Source: Adiantum capillus-veneris (taxonomy: Eukaryota; Streptophyta; Polypodiopsida; Polypodiales; Pteridaceae). Taken from it: a DNA stretch of 60,000 nucleotides. Of the stretch, positions 44,604 through 55,003 are shown one piece after another. The stretch is from the NCBI GenBank assembly GCA_014529385.2, contig CM043964.1, forward strand, positions 102,258,087 to 102,318,086, given 5' to 3'. Every line of letters starts with the position of its first letter. The first letter of the stretch is position 1. Under the pieces are notes generated by a model that did no database searches, had not been told where the DNA came from, and was given only the letters and a program-made list of their open reading frames with translations. The translations under genes were made by a program, and so were the position numbers.

Positions 44604-45455
44604 ATGATATGTGCGATCGAAAGCATGTATTTACCAATCCTAGAGCAGGCACATGAAGGACTCAATGGAGGCCGTTTTTCAGAGGATAAGACGATAAATG
44701 TTTTTCTTAATCGCTGGAGAATATGGTGGTCGACATTACACATGGATGTTGATGAATATGTTAAGAGATGTGATGTGTGTCAACGTACCAAAGTACCGAT
44801 AAGGAGAGATGAGATGCCTCTAAGGCCAATGATGGGAGCTAAAGATTTTGCTAAGTGGGGTATTGATTTTGTGGGACCAATTTCACCCCCCGTTTATAGA
44901 ACTCATGCCCAATATATCATTGTGGCTACATACTATCTCACAAAGTGGACTGAAGCTAAGGCCACACAGAAAGGAGATGCAAGGACCACTGCACAATTTT
45001 TATACAAAAATACCTTTGTTAGATATGGCGTACCCATAGAAACTATAGTACACATTTCCTTAATGAAGTTATACGAAAATCTTTTGGACGAATTTATGGT
45101 AGTTCACAAGAAGTCTGCTCCATACCATCCGCAGGCTAATGGACAGGCCAAAGCTATCAATAAGACTCTATGCACGATTTTGACCAAAATAGTATTCGAT
45201 TCAAGAGTAGATTGGGACCAATACTTACATGCCACACTGTGGGCTTATAGGGTAGCCTACAAAACATCTATTGGCACAAGCCCGTACAACATGGTGTTTA
45301 GCCTTAATGTGATCTTGCCACTGGAGTTCCTGATCCCCACTCTAAGAGTAGCTAAACAACTCGAAGGGATAGACCATGAATTATCTTCTAGAGTCGATGA
45401 CCTTGAAAAACTAGATGAGCTTCGCATGAAGGCCATAGCCTCTATCTACATATAA
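44604..45455 (+). pseudogene. A3 integrase, second Asp and Glu lost
   Basis: A 283-codon open frame. The zinc finger reads QAHEGLNGGRFSEDK ... WWSTLHMDVDEYVKRCDVCQ, with the second His changed to Arg. In the core, KWGIDFVGPISPP keeps the first Asp. The second Asp segment (S-D-Q-G in relatives) is missing: VPIETIVHISLMKLYENLLD. The Glu position reads HPQANGQAKAINKTLC, Lys for Glu. The conserved WAYRVAYKTSIGTSPYNMVF follows. The frame stops at 45455, before the C-terminal domain is complete. Long but dead. Confidence 0.85.
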
Positions 45456-45511
45456 TCAACAAGAGACACGATGATTGGGTTTGGTGGCGCAAGAATTTCT
45501 CCTACTCTTTG

Positions 45512-47691
45512 AGTGTAAGATCCCCAATTTTTGGGTCTCTTTTAAAAATAAGAAAATTAGCTTTCAATATCTATTTTGTCAAATTTTGATTTAAGATGCT
45601 TGATTGACAGTATGGTAAGGTTTTAAAGTAAAAAGCAAGGCCGTTTCCATGTTCTAGTAGGTTAGACGAACGTTTGGTTCAGTTTTAAAAAATCCGTTAT
45701 TTTTAGCTTTTTCATGCTTTTTATGCTTTTAGGTATTTTTTTGCAAAAAGAAAGAGCGGATCCTTAATCTACGTGCTCCGGGGAAGCTATGGTTCAATTT
45801 TGTAAAAATTTACTTTTCGAGTGCTTTTCACACTATTTTTAGCTTTTTATGATTTTTAGTGCTTTTTAGTGAAAAGCGAGTCCACTTTCTTATTCCAGCG
45901 GATAAAGAGAACCCGTAGTTCAATAGGATGATCTAAACATAAAAATATCAATTTTAGTCTCCGCCAGATTTAAAAATAATCACCCGGAGGAAAAACGAGA
46001 CCAAAAGAGATTTTTACAGGAATTATTTCAATAAAAAGCGATACCGTAGATAGGTCGGGACAGTATAAAAAAGTCATGCGTGCATAAAAAGCGGTTTTCG
46101 TTTCACGTCATACAGGCGGTAGGAACACTGTTTTGGTCATAACTCACAAACTGTTATGAATCAGCCCAAGCCCGTTATATCAGAGATAAAACACATTATT
46201 TAGAACAATTTCTCTCTTTAGTGTCATGTGAAAATCACGCATGAGTTAATAGATATGGTTAAAAAAAGCTTGCTGTCCACTCCACCATCAATTTTTTTGA
46301 CCCTAGGCTCCTTGGAGAACCACTATATAGATTCATCAGATGGAAAAACCCACTTAACCAATTGAAAATCTTGATGAAACTTGATGATAAATGTATTTAG
46401 GTCTCCGTTATTATCTCGAGTATGAGAGTTATTAATCATTCCATAACCGGTTTTACCTACACGTATACGGGTTCCTCCAAGGGGGAGTACCATATGACGT
46501 CGTGAGTTAACCAAGCTGTTTATGTATAATTTATGGTTTGTTTTGGTGAGTTGATTTCAGTTATTAGATGCCTATAAACTTATGTGAGGGTATATGGTTA
46601 GACAACCCGAACCGCATAGACATATATGATTAAAGTGGCTTTCATTTTGGGTTACCGTTTGTTGTGTGAGTATCATATGGGGAAAGTAATGTGATAGAAT
46701 GCTAGTCTATATTATGCAGATGAGCTTGATGCATTTGTTTCAGGTCAAATAATTTCATTTACATGTTATGCATGCTCCCAAAAATGTCAAAAAGTTTTGC
46801 ATATGCGTGAAGTTATGGTTTATGGTCGACCTAAAGGTCGGAGTTGTTTTGCATCATGTTTATGGTGATGGAATGTTATCATATGAAGTATGGAACCTTA
46901 TGGATTGATGTGGATGCCTCATGTGCATGGTTATGATTGCTTTCCACCTTTCTAGGTCAAAACTAGCTGTTAGAAGCTGGACACACCCTACGAAAATTGA
47001 CTGCTCAGTAGATCATCATTTTTTGTAATTATTCATTTATTGAGAAAACCTGACATTTCACCTTGTAAATATTGGGGCTTACAGAAGTTTTCAGATTGTA
47101 TCCCAGTTTTGACATTTAGATTGAGTAGATGATTAATTTGGACCTTTAGGGTTTGAGAGTTGTAAGGTATTTATACCACTTTTTGACCTTAATGAAAAAC
47201 CTTTGTCATTTTAAAAAGGTTGGAAGTCTGTGAGTGAGAATATTGTGTACGAGAGAGAGTGAGAGCTTCATCTTGACGCTATGTGTGCACCGGTGGTCAG
47301 AATCGAGTGCGGAGAAGTGCAGCGTGTTGCCCCCGATGAGAGCTACGCGTCGATACCTACATTGCGCGCGTACGGTCCGGTTTTGCAAGCTCTATCTACG
47401 AGCTTCATCTAGTGATTCGGTGAGCATACTTTGTCCGATTTTGCATTGCAGCATATCCATGTGTTCGCATTGAGTAGAGCTACACATTAGGCACTTTAGA
47501 TTTCGGAAACAAAGACCTGCAAATTTCGGTTAGAAATCCTATGTGATTTTGCACCGGGTGTTTTGGGTTGGGGTTTTGGTTCATAGATCTTAGGGAGAGT
47601 GACCTATTGGTGTTAGTAGGGTCTCCTTCAAGTTCTGTGGTGTTTCGAGATTATTTGATGGGTGTTTGGCTCTAGAAAGCGTTGTAGGAAG
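45512..47691 (+). repeat. Candidate 3' LTR of A3, cut by E3
   Basis: Starts TGTAAGATCCCCAATTTTTG shortly after the end of A3 pol. It contains two to three degenerate units of about 115-135 bases (repeated words TATTTTTAGCTTTTT at 45699 and 45834; GGTTCA[GA]TTTT at 45675 and 45791). A TATA-like GGTATTTATACCA is at about 47166, followed by a GC-richer leader. E3 begins at 47692 inside it. No second copy is in the window to confirm the boundaries. Confidence 0.4.
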
Positions 47692-49280
47692 TGTAACATT
47701 TAATGGCCTAAAATCTTATTTGTAGCGGAAATTAGCATGAACATAGTGGGCATTTCTTTAGAATAGATTCCTAAGGAGAATTACAAGAGTGCTTGGGTGG
47801 AGAGAGCAACAAAAAGCATAACACCTAGTTAGATAGCATCGACAATACTTTCAAAAGAGAGAGCAATTAAGCTATTGACAACAGTTGAGGACCGGATTTG
47901 CATGGAGCCGGTCCCCCCTCCAAAAGGCTTTGTATTATGGTTTCTCCCATCAAGAGAGACATTGTACAATACAATTCTTTGTGTTCCTTCAAGACTAGCT
48001 AGTGCAATGAAGATGGAAGCTTCATACACCAAGCAAAACACCTAATCAAACACAACTTGAATTATCCCCGTTCTCAGACCCAAGACCTCACACACCTTTG
48101 AAGATGGTGAGAGCTAGCAGGGTATGAGAGTAGATTGAGAGGAAAAAGAAGTATCTTACGAGAAAGAAGTACATCTCCTCACATAATCACTCATATTAGC
48201 ATAGCTTAGCTTAGTAATTAGCTTGGTAGAGAAGATGAGCATGCATTGAAGCTTGGCTCTTGGTTGGATTTGCATCCACATGCCAAGAGAGTGTTGATGT
48301 AGGCTTCTATCTCACAAGCTTGGAGTAGGTGATGAGCTCTCCATTAAAGCTTGGGAGGAGATAGAGTATTTTCCCTTCACACATGGTCAAGTGTGAGAGT
48401 GTGTGTGTCAATGCCCAGCAAAAATCAGCCCCCCCTCTCTCTTGGGCGAGCCCTAGCTGCTAAGTTAGTCTGGCTTTTGCCTCATTGGACCTCCCCAGGT
48501 CAAGCCAATAGGGATTAAGCAGCATAAGTGATAGCCTTCTGACATGTGTCCCCCTTTCCCCTTTTGTGAGAGCTTTAGATAATTAAATAATTAAACTAAA
48601 CTCTCATTGGACCCCTTTGCCTCCTGGCCAATAGGAATCAGGCAAGCCATGGGGCTCCTGAATGCTCATTGGACCCCTTGGGAGACTGTTCAATAGTCTT
48701 TTAGGACACTTAATTCTTATTGGTTTCTTTTATTAAATGTTTTTAAATTAATTAAACTAGATTTACTCTAGCCTAATTCTCATTGGTCCACTTCAAGGGT
48801 CTTCCAATAGGAATTGGGCACACCTTGTGGGCATCTGGCCTAGGGAGCTGACATGTGTCCCTCATTCCCTTTGTGTAAAGGGAGCCTGTGTGTGTGTGTG
48901 TGGCTTTCTCTCTCATTCCCCTAGCTTTGGGGCTCGCCCCCTCCCATGTAGGGATGTAGAAAGACTTTTTGGGCACACTAAGCATCCAATTTTTCCTAAG
49001 ATTGACCTTTGGACACAACCTTTGAATTTTGGAACCTTAGCATTTTGGAAGTCTTAATGGGCTGAACCTTAGGGTCTTTTTAGCCCATTGTTTCACATGG
49101 CTCTTTTGCAGATGGCCCCCCCTTTGGATCCCTATTTTCCCTCCTTTGGATCCCTACTGTGGCCGGTCTGCTAACTTAACCAATATTCTAGCTTTTTCTC
49201 CCTTGGCACTTCCCCACATTAAATGATCAGTTTAATATGAGAAAATCATTTAGGAGAATTAGATATTGATTATTATGACA
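47692..49280 (-). repeat. Left LTR of E3 (1589 bp)
   Basis: TGTAACATTTAATGG to TTATTATGACA, with TGT...ACA ends. It is followed by the polypurine tract at 49281. It differs from the middle LTR at six positions only: 48099, 48205, 48689, 48690, 48701 and 48709. It contains the inverted CCAAT array at 48481-48820. Confidence 0.93.
48481..48820. repeat. Array of four inverted CCAAT motifs in the E3 LTR
   Basis: CTCATTGG...CCAATAGG occurs at about 48481-48511, 48603-48634, 48665-48696 (damaged to TCAATAG here, intact CCAATAG in the middle LTR) and 48778-48810. Each can fold into a short hairpin; the first has a perfect GACCT-CCCC-AGGTC inner stem. A lone ATTGG lies at 48718. The same array is at 55793-56132. 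CCAAT is the binding core of NF-Y factors, so an enhancer role is possible. Confidence 0.8.
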
Positions 49281-49293
49281 TTACCTCTCTCTT
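49281..49293 (-). other. Polypurine tract of E3, unit 1
   Basis: Minus strand AAGAGAGAGGTAA, directly before the TGTCATAATAATC that starts the LTR. Confidence 0.85.
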
Positions 49294-49637
49294 GAAATCA
49301 TAGTCGTCCTCGACTATGGTGTAGAGAAGATAAAGCATATGCATGAGTCCTTTTCTTAGCGGGTAGAGGATCCCTATGTTACCCTACGACATCATTCCAT
49401 AATGGATGACTAGTCCATTTGGCGCTTGAGAGCTTGAGGCTGCCGCAAGCATGTCTGCACATTAGTCCTATCAGTCTTCCATAGTAGAGTGACAAGCTCT
49501 ACTTGGTGTTCGGGAGACGTCGTCTCCGCAAACTTGATCTAAGCATGCATACTACTTTATTTTTGTGCACAAATAAAGAAAAAGAGAGTCTTATAAGACA
49601 AAAAATTTTGTTCATTTTTATCATTTTGTACATTTGC
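49294..49637 (-). other. E3 3' untranslated segment with two hairpins
   Basis: Between the chromodomain stop and the polypurine tract there is no coding text. Two perfect inverted repeats stand out: CATAGTCG-TCCT-CGACTATG at 49299-49318 and GGAGACG-T-CGTCTCC at 49513-49527. Both are repeated in unit 2 (+7312). Confidence 0.7.
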
Positions 49638-50150
49638 TTACTCGTGGGAAACATTGTAAGCATTGACAAGGTTTAGGTTATCCTTTAATTGTATGCCTTG
49701 CATCCATCTAGCATCTTCAAAAGGATAATTCTTAAACTTAATAAGATATCGTCGGATAGTCTTACCGCCTCTTAATACCTTGTCTTCATGTCGGAGAATG
49801 GACTCGGGCTGCAGCACCTCCTCGTGGTCCTCGATCTCCGGTGGGTCTTCAATAGTTGGTTCTTGAGGTGGCTCTCCTTTGTAAGGCTTCAAGAGGCTCA
49901 CATGAAAAGCATTGTGTATGAGCCAATGATTGGGCAACTTAAGTTGATAGGCCATCTCATTGATTGGCCTAAGAATCTGGAAGGGACCATAGTACCTTTT
50001 TGCTAGTTTAGCATAGTACTTTTGGTGGCCCGTAGGATTCTTGCCCGTCGTGTGCCTTAATCGAGCCTTGGGAAACTTTAACAAGACCCAATCATTTTCT
50101 TTAAAGGCTTGGGCTCTTCTGTGCTTGTCAGCAGCAGCCTTTTGCCTTTG
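49638..50150 (-). CDS. E3 integrase C-terminus and chromodomain (behind in-frame TAG)
   Basis: This continues the pol frame after one TAG stop at 50151. It reads AAADKHRRAQAFKENDWVLL, a segment with KRYYGPFQILRPINEMAYQL and HNAFHVSLLKPYKGEPP (the integrase C-terminal GPY/F-type module), then a chromodomain: PESILRHEDKVLRGGKTIRR, YLIKFKNYPFEDARWMQ. Chromodomains guide integration to particular chromatin. The YLIKFKNYP core keeps the aromatic and charged pattern of the family. It is the same frame as 50151-52814, so a single point change separates the two. Confidence 0.88.
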   Translation of the reverse strand, partial: QRQKAAADKHRRAQAFKENDWVLLKFPKARLRHTTGKNPTGHQKYYAKLAKRYYGPFQILRPINEMAYQLKLPNHWLIHNAFHVSLLKPYKGEPPQEPTIEDPPEIEDHEEVLQPESILRHEDKVLRGGKTIRRYLIKFKNYPFEDARWMQGIQLKDNLNLVNAYNVSHE

Positions 50151-52860
50151 CTATGAGATAGAGATAGCATCCTTAATCTTTTGGAAAGATTCTTGTAGGT
50201 CTTGGCTATACTCATCTGCAGCGAAGATCTTCCCATGTACCTTAAGTAGCAAGGGACTTTTTGATTTTCCCTCAATTATCTCGAAAGGTGCTTTTCCTGT
50301 AGAAGTATGTACAGTGTTATTGTAAGCATACTCTACTAAGGGTAAGTACTTCTCCCATTGGGATCTTTGATCTACTTCCGTTACATAGGCTTTTAGTAGA
50401 TCGAGAATAGTTAGGTTAGCTATTTCACTTTGGCCATCAGTTTGTGGATGATAGGCCGAAGAGAAGTTTAGCCTTGTTCCTAAATTCTCAAAGAGGCCCT
50501 TCCAGAAATTACTGGTCATTCTAGGATCTCTATCCGACACTATGGACATTGGCAAGCCATGGTACTTGAAAATTTGTGAAATGAAGAGGGTTGCCATTTG
50601 ATGGGCTTTGATAGTCTTTTTGACAGGTATAAAATGAGCTTGTTTACTGAACCTGTCTACTATCGTCCATATTCCCGTATTCCCATGGATAGACTTAGGC
50701 AATCCAAAGATAAAATCCATGGATATGCTCTCCCACGGTGAATTAGGGATTGGCAAGGGTTGAAGCAATCCAAGTTGCTTCCCTCTATCAAATTTTGTCT
50801 TTTGACATACCACACATTTGGAAACATACTCATGTATGTTCACTTTCATGGTAGGCCAATAGAAATATGTTTCAATTCCCTTTAGGGTAGACTGAATCCC
50901 TCTATGCCCCGCATATGGGGGAGCATGAGATTCATACATTACTTTCTCACGTAGTGAGTTAGTAACGCATAGTCTATTGCCATAGAGAAGATAACCATCT
51001 TGTAAAGTAAATGGTTCTTCTTTCTTCCCTAATGCAAGGGCTGAAATCACATCTCTAAAATCGGGATCAATAGCATACTCATCTATCATTGAAGATAGAT
51101 CATTGTGAGTTGCTATGGAAACCGCATTCACTCTCGGTCGTCTTGAGAGTGCATCGGCTACTTGATTATGCTTGCCAGCAATGTGAGCAATATGAAAATG
51201 AAATTGCGAAAGGAAATTTGCCCACCTCATTTGTTTGTCGGAGAGCTTGGTCTGCGTCATGAAGTACTTAAGACTTTGGTGATCCGTTCGCAGAATGAAA
51301 GGAGTCCCCAATAAATAGTGCTTCCATGAGTCTAAGGCATGTAGAACTGCAAGGAGTTCTTTTTCGTATATGCCTAGAGCTTGCTCAACAGGGTCGAGCC
51401 TTCGACTCTCATAGCCTATGGCGTGCCCTTCTTGGAGCAAAACAGCCCCAAGGCAATCACCACAAGCATCACATTGGACCTCAAATGGTTTTGAGAGATC
51501 CGGTAGTGTAAGCACAGGTTGAGAGATAAGCTTTTCTTTAAGCTTTTCGAAAGCATTGTTCTCCTTAGCAGACCACGTATACCTAACATTTTTCTTTGTT
51601 AGGTCATGTAATGGTCCCGCAATTTGTGAGAACTTTTCTATGAAGCGTCTATAGTATGCACACATACCTATAAAGCTTCTTAATTCATGAAGATTCCTTG
51701 GTTTAGGCCATCCTTTTATTACCTCTAACTTGGATGGATCCATTTGGATTCCATCTTGAGAGATAATGTGACCTAAATATTGAATTTCTTGCAAGAAAAA
51801 TTCACTTTTCTTTCGATTAACATAAAGTTTATTCTCACTTAAAACTTGAAATATTACCTGGAGGTGTTGCTTGTGTTCCTCTAATGAATTAGAGTAGATG
51901 ATAATATCATCAAAGAACACTCCAGTGAAGGTTCGATGAGGTCTGAACAGCTTCTCCATCAAGCGGTTAAATGTGGCTGGTGCATTAGTCAAGCCAAAAG
52001 GCATGACAATGTATTCGTAAAGACCAAATGTAGTACGAAATGCGGTCTTTACAATGTCTTGATCAACTATCCTTATTTGATGATAGCCACTTTTTAGGTC
52101 AATCCTACTGAAGTAGGTCGATCCTTGTAGCTTATCAAATAGGTCTTCTACCCGTGGAACGGGAAACCTATTTTTTATAGTGATCCTATTTAGTGCTCTA
52201 TAGTCGACACACATACGATATGTGCCGTCTTTCTTTTGCACTAATAGCACAGGTGAGCAAAATGGAGATGAGCTAGGCCTAACCATGCCCTTCTCTACTA
52301 ACTCATGCACTTGCCGCATAATCTCCTCTTGTTGAGCTTGAGAAACTCTATAAGGAGGTTTGTTAGGCGGTGAACTTCCTGGAAGAAGTTCAATTGCATG
52401 GTCGTCATTACCTCGTTTAGGAGGTAGCTCACAAGGGATGTCGTCAATAAAGACATCTTGAAACCCCTTGAGAAAATTGGATAACTCTAATTCCTTTTGG
52501 TTGCTTTTATTTTCTTTTGCTAAAGCATTAGGTTCATTTTGAGAATCTTTAACAAAAATCATGTACACGGAAATAGAGCTCTTTATTGACTTGTTGAAAG
52601 CTGGTGTATGTACAATGGGAATGGTGTTACCCATCTCCCTAGCATCTATATACATGTCCTTTTCCCTGAACTTAAAGGAGATTCTCCTTTCAGGAAATTT
52701 AACATGGGCAGCCAGACGGTCAAACCATGGTGCCCCTAGGATTACATCCTCATGCTTGAGAGGAGAGATAAAGAAGTCCTCTTTGTCCACATAGCCTTGA
52801 ACATGAAGCCTCAATTTCCCGATTAAGGGAGTGACTGAAGCTTCTTGCCCCTTGAAGGCA
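50151..52860 (-). CDS. E3 pol: protease end, reverse transcriptase, RNase H, integrase
   Basis: A frame of about 900 codons. Protease C-terminus: HEDVILGAPWFDRL. RT (roughly residues 140-340 from 52814): YRMCVDYRALNRITIKNRFP, MPFGLTNAPATFNRLM and catalytic GVFFDDIIIYSNS at about 51907. RNase H: Asp in EVQCDACGDCLGAV, Glu in GIYEKELLAVLHAL, Asp in RTDHQSLKYF, Asp in NQVADALSR. Integrase: HHCC finger ending SKCVVCQKTK, then Asp in SMDFIFGLPKS, Asp in SIVSDRDPRM and Glu in QTDGQSEIANLT. All catalytic residues are present. There is no in-frame ATG at the start because the frame is entered by translation from gag-pro, which a frameshift near 52880 prevents. It ends at TAG 50151. Confidence 0.93.
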
Positions 52861-54586
52861 CTGTCTGGGGTAGGATATCTCCCATCTCGTAGGATTGTAT
52901 GCCTAGCTTGGTGGCTAACTCCATAGATATGAAATTGTGAGTAGAACCAGGGTCAAAGAGAATAAAAACATCATGTTCTCTTACCTTTCCCCAAGCATGG
53001 CATAGAGGAGATCCTTTGTGGTGAGTTTGATGAATCTCCTCCTCTTGGATTTCAACCAAAGAAGCTCTAGGAGGATCTTGGCGGTTGTTCTTTTGGGGAC
53101 AAGCGCGGTACGCATGCCCTTGTTCACCGCACTTGAAACACCGGTTATCTTTACGATAACGCTCAAGCTCTTCAGGAGAGAGTTTATTCTTTCCTTTGTA
53201 AACTCCCTTCTCTTTAGCTTTGTTGGGATTGCCCTTAGGAGACTTTTGGACGTTGTCCTTCCCCTTAGGCTCATTGGAACCCTTGTTTTCCGGGGGCTTA
53301 TTATTTCTTTTACCCCCCATTTGGAAATTGATTCGCGAGGCCACCATAGTATGGTGTATTACCGCCGATATGGTACGTGGCCTTTGGGAGTTGACATACT
53401 CCGCCATTTCTTCGGTTAAGCCCGCACAAAATTGTTGCTTTTGCTCTCCAAAATCCAACTTTTTGAAGACAGTGGCTTTGAGTTGTAGGTCCCAAAACTT
53501 GTCTACATACTTGTGGATAGATTCATTGGGAGAGAGCTTTAAGCTTCGCCATTCGGTGAGTACTTTGTCTTTGGCATCGGTGGCCAAAAATTGCTTCATA
53601 ATGGAAGCTCTTAAAGCCTTCCATGTTCGTGGAGCTTCACCGTTGGCTCGTAGGCTAGACCACCATTGTCTGGCGGACTTTTGAAAGTGCATAGCTACAT
53701 GGCGTAGCTTAGAGGACTCCGTGAAGCCCTCATCTCCAAACGCCGCATCGAATTGCTGGATAAAGGCCAAAACTTTGTCTGTAGCACCGAAGGTGCCATC
53801 ATAGGTAAGGAAAGAGATGCTCTTCCCTCCCTCTTTGAATTTCTTCAGCTTGGACGACCTCTTCCATGCGGCATAGGATTTCCTATGGCCTCTTCTTTTT
53901 GATGGTTCAAACGTTGCACCATCACTTTCTTCAAAAGATGAAGAATTTGAAGAAGGTGGAGAAGAGGGTGACCTCTTTCTCGCCTTTTTCTTGTCTTGAT
54001 CTTTGTCGTCTTCACCATAGCTTTCATAAGAGGAAGAGGATGAAGAAGATGGAGAAGAGGGTGTCCTCTTTCTCGCCTTTTTCTTCTCTTGCTTTTTATC
54101 ATCCCTCTTTGAATTATGGCGTGGAGAAGAGTGTGATGGTCTTCTCCGCTTTGGTGGTGATGGAGAGCGTTTAGCCCGCCGTCTTCGTGGAGCCATCTCC
54201 GCCGAGGTGGCGGGAGACTCGCTTCTTTCTCGTTCCTTCGGTGGAGGCTCTTGAGTTCTCCTTTGGGAAGGAGATGCATCATCAAGAAGTAAGTTCTTGA
54301 GCCCTTCATATGGATTCTCTTCTTCTTCCCGAATCGGAGAGAGACCTCTTTTGGTAGTCTCACAAGGAGGCTTCCTAGGTATTCTCTCGTCATGGTGATG
54401 AGCTTGGAGAACCCCGTGAGCACGGAGCTGCCGTTGCACTTCACTTTGGAGAGATGGATTGCCCATGGCTTGTTGAAGCCTAGAAACAAGATAATTAACA
54501 AGCATTGAAGCATCATTAGTAGCTTGCTCATGAGCAAAATCAAAGTTATCAACATTAATTTCACTCTCTTTAATATTGTCAGCCAT
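52823..54586 (-). CDS. E3 gag and protease start
   Basis: A 587-codon frame starting at ATG 54586. N-terminal coil (about residues 1-100), then an Arg/Ser/Lys-rich region (about 125-235) with a near-tandem duplication: KKKARKRTPSSPSSSSSSS and KKKARKRSPSSPPSSNSSS. The gag domain follows (about 255-420): RQWWSSLRANGEAPRTWKAL, LSPNESIHKYVDKFWDL. The zinc knuckle is CFKCGEQGHAYRACP (C-x2-C-x4-H-x4-C). The protease begins with VFILFDPGSTHNFIS (Asp present, Pro-Gly after it) but the frame runs off at residue 587. Gag forms the particle. The leader from the primer-binding site to the ATG is about 400 bases. Confidence 0.92.
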   Translation of the reverse strand: MADNIKESEINVDNFDFAHEQATNDASMLVNYLVSRLQQAMGNPSLQSEVQRQLRAHGVLQAHHHDERIPRKPPCETTKRGLSPIREEEENPYEGLKNLLLDDASPSQRRTQEPPPKERERSESPATSAEMAPRRRRAKRSPSPPKRRRPSHSSPRHNSKRDDKKQEKKKARKRTPSSPSSSSSSSYESYGEDDKDQDKKKARKRSPSSPPSSNSSSFEESDGATFEPSKRRGHRKSYAAWKRSSKLKKFKEGGKSISFLTYDGTFGATDKVLAFIQQFDAAFGDEGFTESSKLRHVAMHFQKSARQWWSSLRANGEAPRTWKALRASIMKQFLATDAKDKVLTEWRSLKLSPNESIHKYVDKFWDLQLKATVFKKLDFGEQKQQFCAGLTEEMAEYVNSQRPRTISAVIHHTMVASRINFQMGGKRNNKPPENKGSNEPKGKDNVQKSPKGNPNKAKEKGVYKGKNKLSPEELERYRKDNRCFKCGEQGHAYRACPQKNNRQDPPRASLVEIQEEEIHQTHHKGSPLCHAWGKVREHDVFILFDPGSTHNFISMELATKLGIQSYEMGDILPQTVPSRGKKLQSLP

Positions 54587-54990
54587 TCTAACAACTTTTA
54601 GGTGTAAACTTTTTAGGTGTACTTTGGCACTTCAAGCCCTAGTTGCTACTTCTCTTTACCCTTTTAGAAAAAGCACTCAAGCTACTGTACCCGCGGCTCG
54701 AATACCATTAATTGCAAGGAATAGAAGAGAGGGTCTTTCGACACCAAAACAGCACCGGCTCCTGTCAAGCTTCTAATAGCTCAATAGTGGTTAAGCCGTA
54801 GGCAAGCCCCGTAGGACTCCACTATTAAGACCATAGCTCTCAACGGTGATGCCCCGTTAACTGCACAAAGGCAGGCGCACTGCAAGGCTGAAAAATCCCT
54901 ATTCTACTTACTCACAGGCAATTAATAATACCAACCATTTGTAGCTAGCTTGAGGACCTCCCTTCTTGAGCAAGAAAAGAGAAACCTTGA
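54587..54990 (-). other. E3 5' leader
   Basis: About 400 bases between primer-binding site and gag ATG on the minus strand. No coding text. It would hold packaging signals. Confidence 0.6.
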
Positions 54991-55001
54991 GCTCTGATAC
55001 C
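54991..55001 (-). other. Primer-binding site of E3 (initiator Met tRNA)
   Basis: Minus strand GGTATCAGAGC, two bases inside the LTR end (TGTTACA-TC). This is complementary to the 3' end of plant initiator methionine tRNA, the commonest primer of plant LTR elements. Confidence 0.9.
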
Positions 55002-55003
55002 GA

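Larger units (their letters stand above)
41671..45455 (+). mobile_element. Ty3/gypsy family A, copy A3 (linker to integrase)
   Basis: Begins abruptly at about 41671 with the acidic linker, next to the copia relic. It continues through RT, RNase H, an extra zinc-finger-like module and integrase, and is followed by a candidate 3' LTR at 45512. Gag and protease are missing. It is the most complete pol of family A in the window. Confidence 0.85.

Noticed and set aside
49788-52794. Several plus-strand frames of 60-94 codons across E3, repeated in unit 2
   Set aside because: Antisense shadows of the conserved pol frame.
53866-54174. Plus-strand and alternative minus-strand frames across the gag Arg/Ser region
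   Set aside because: Shadows caused by the repetitive low-complexity gag coding sequence.
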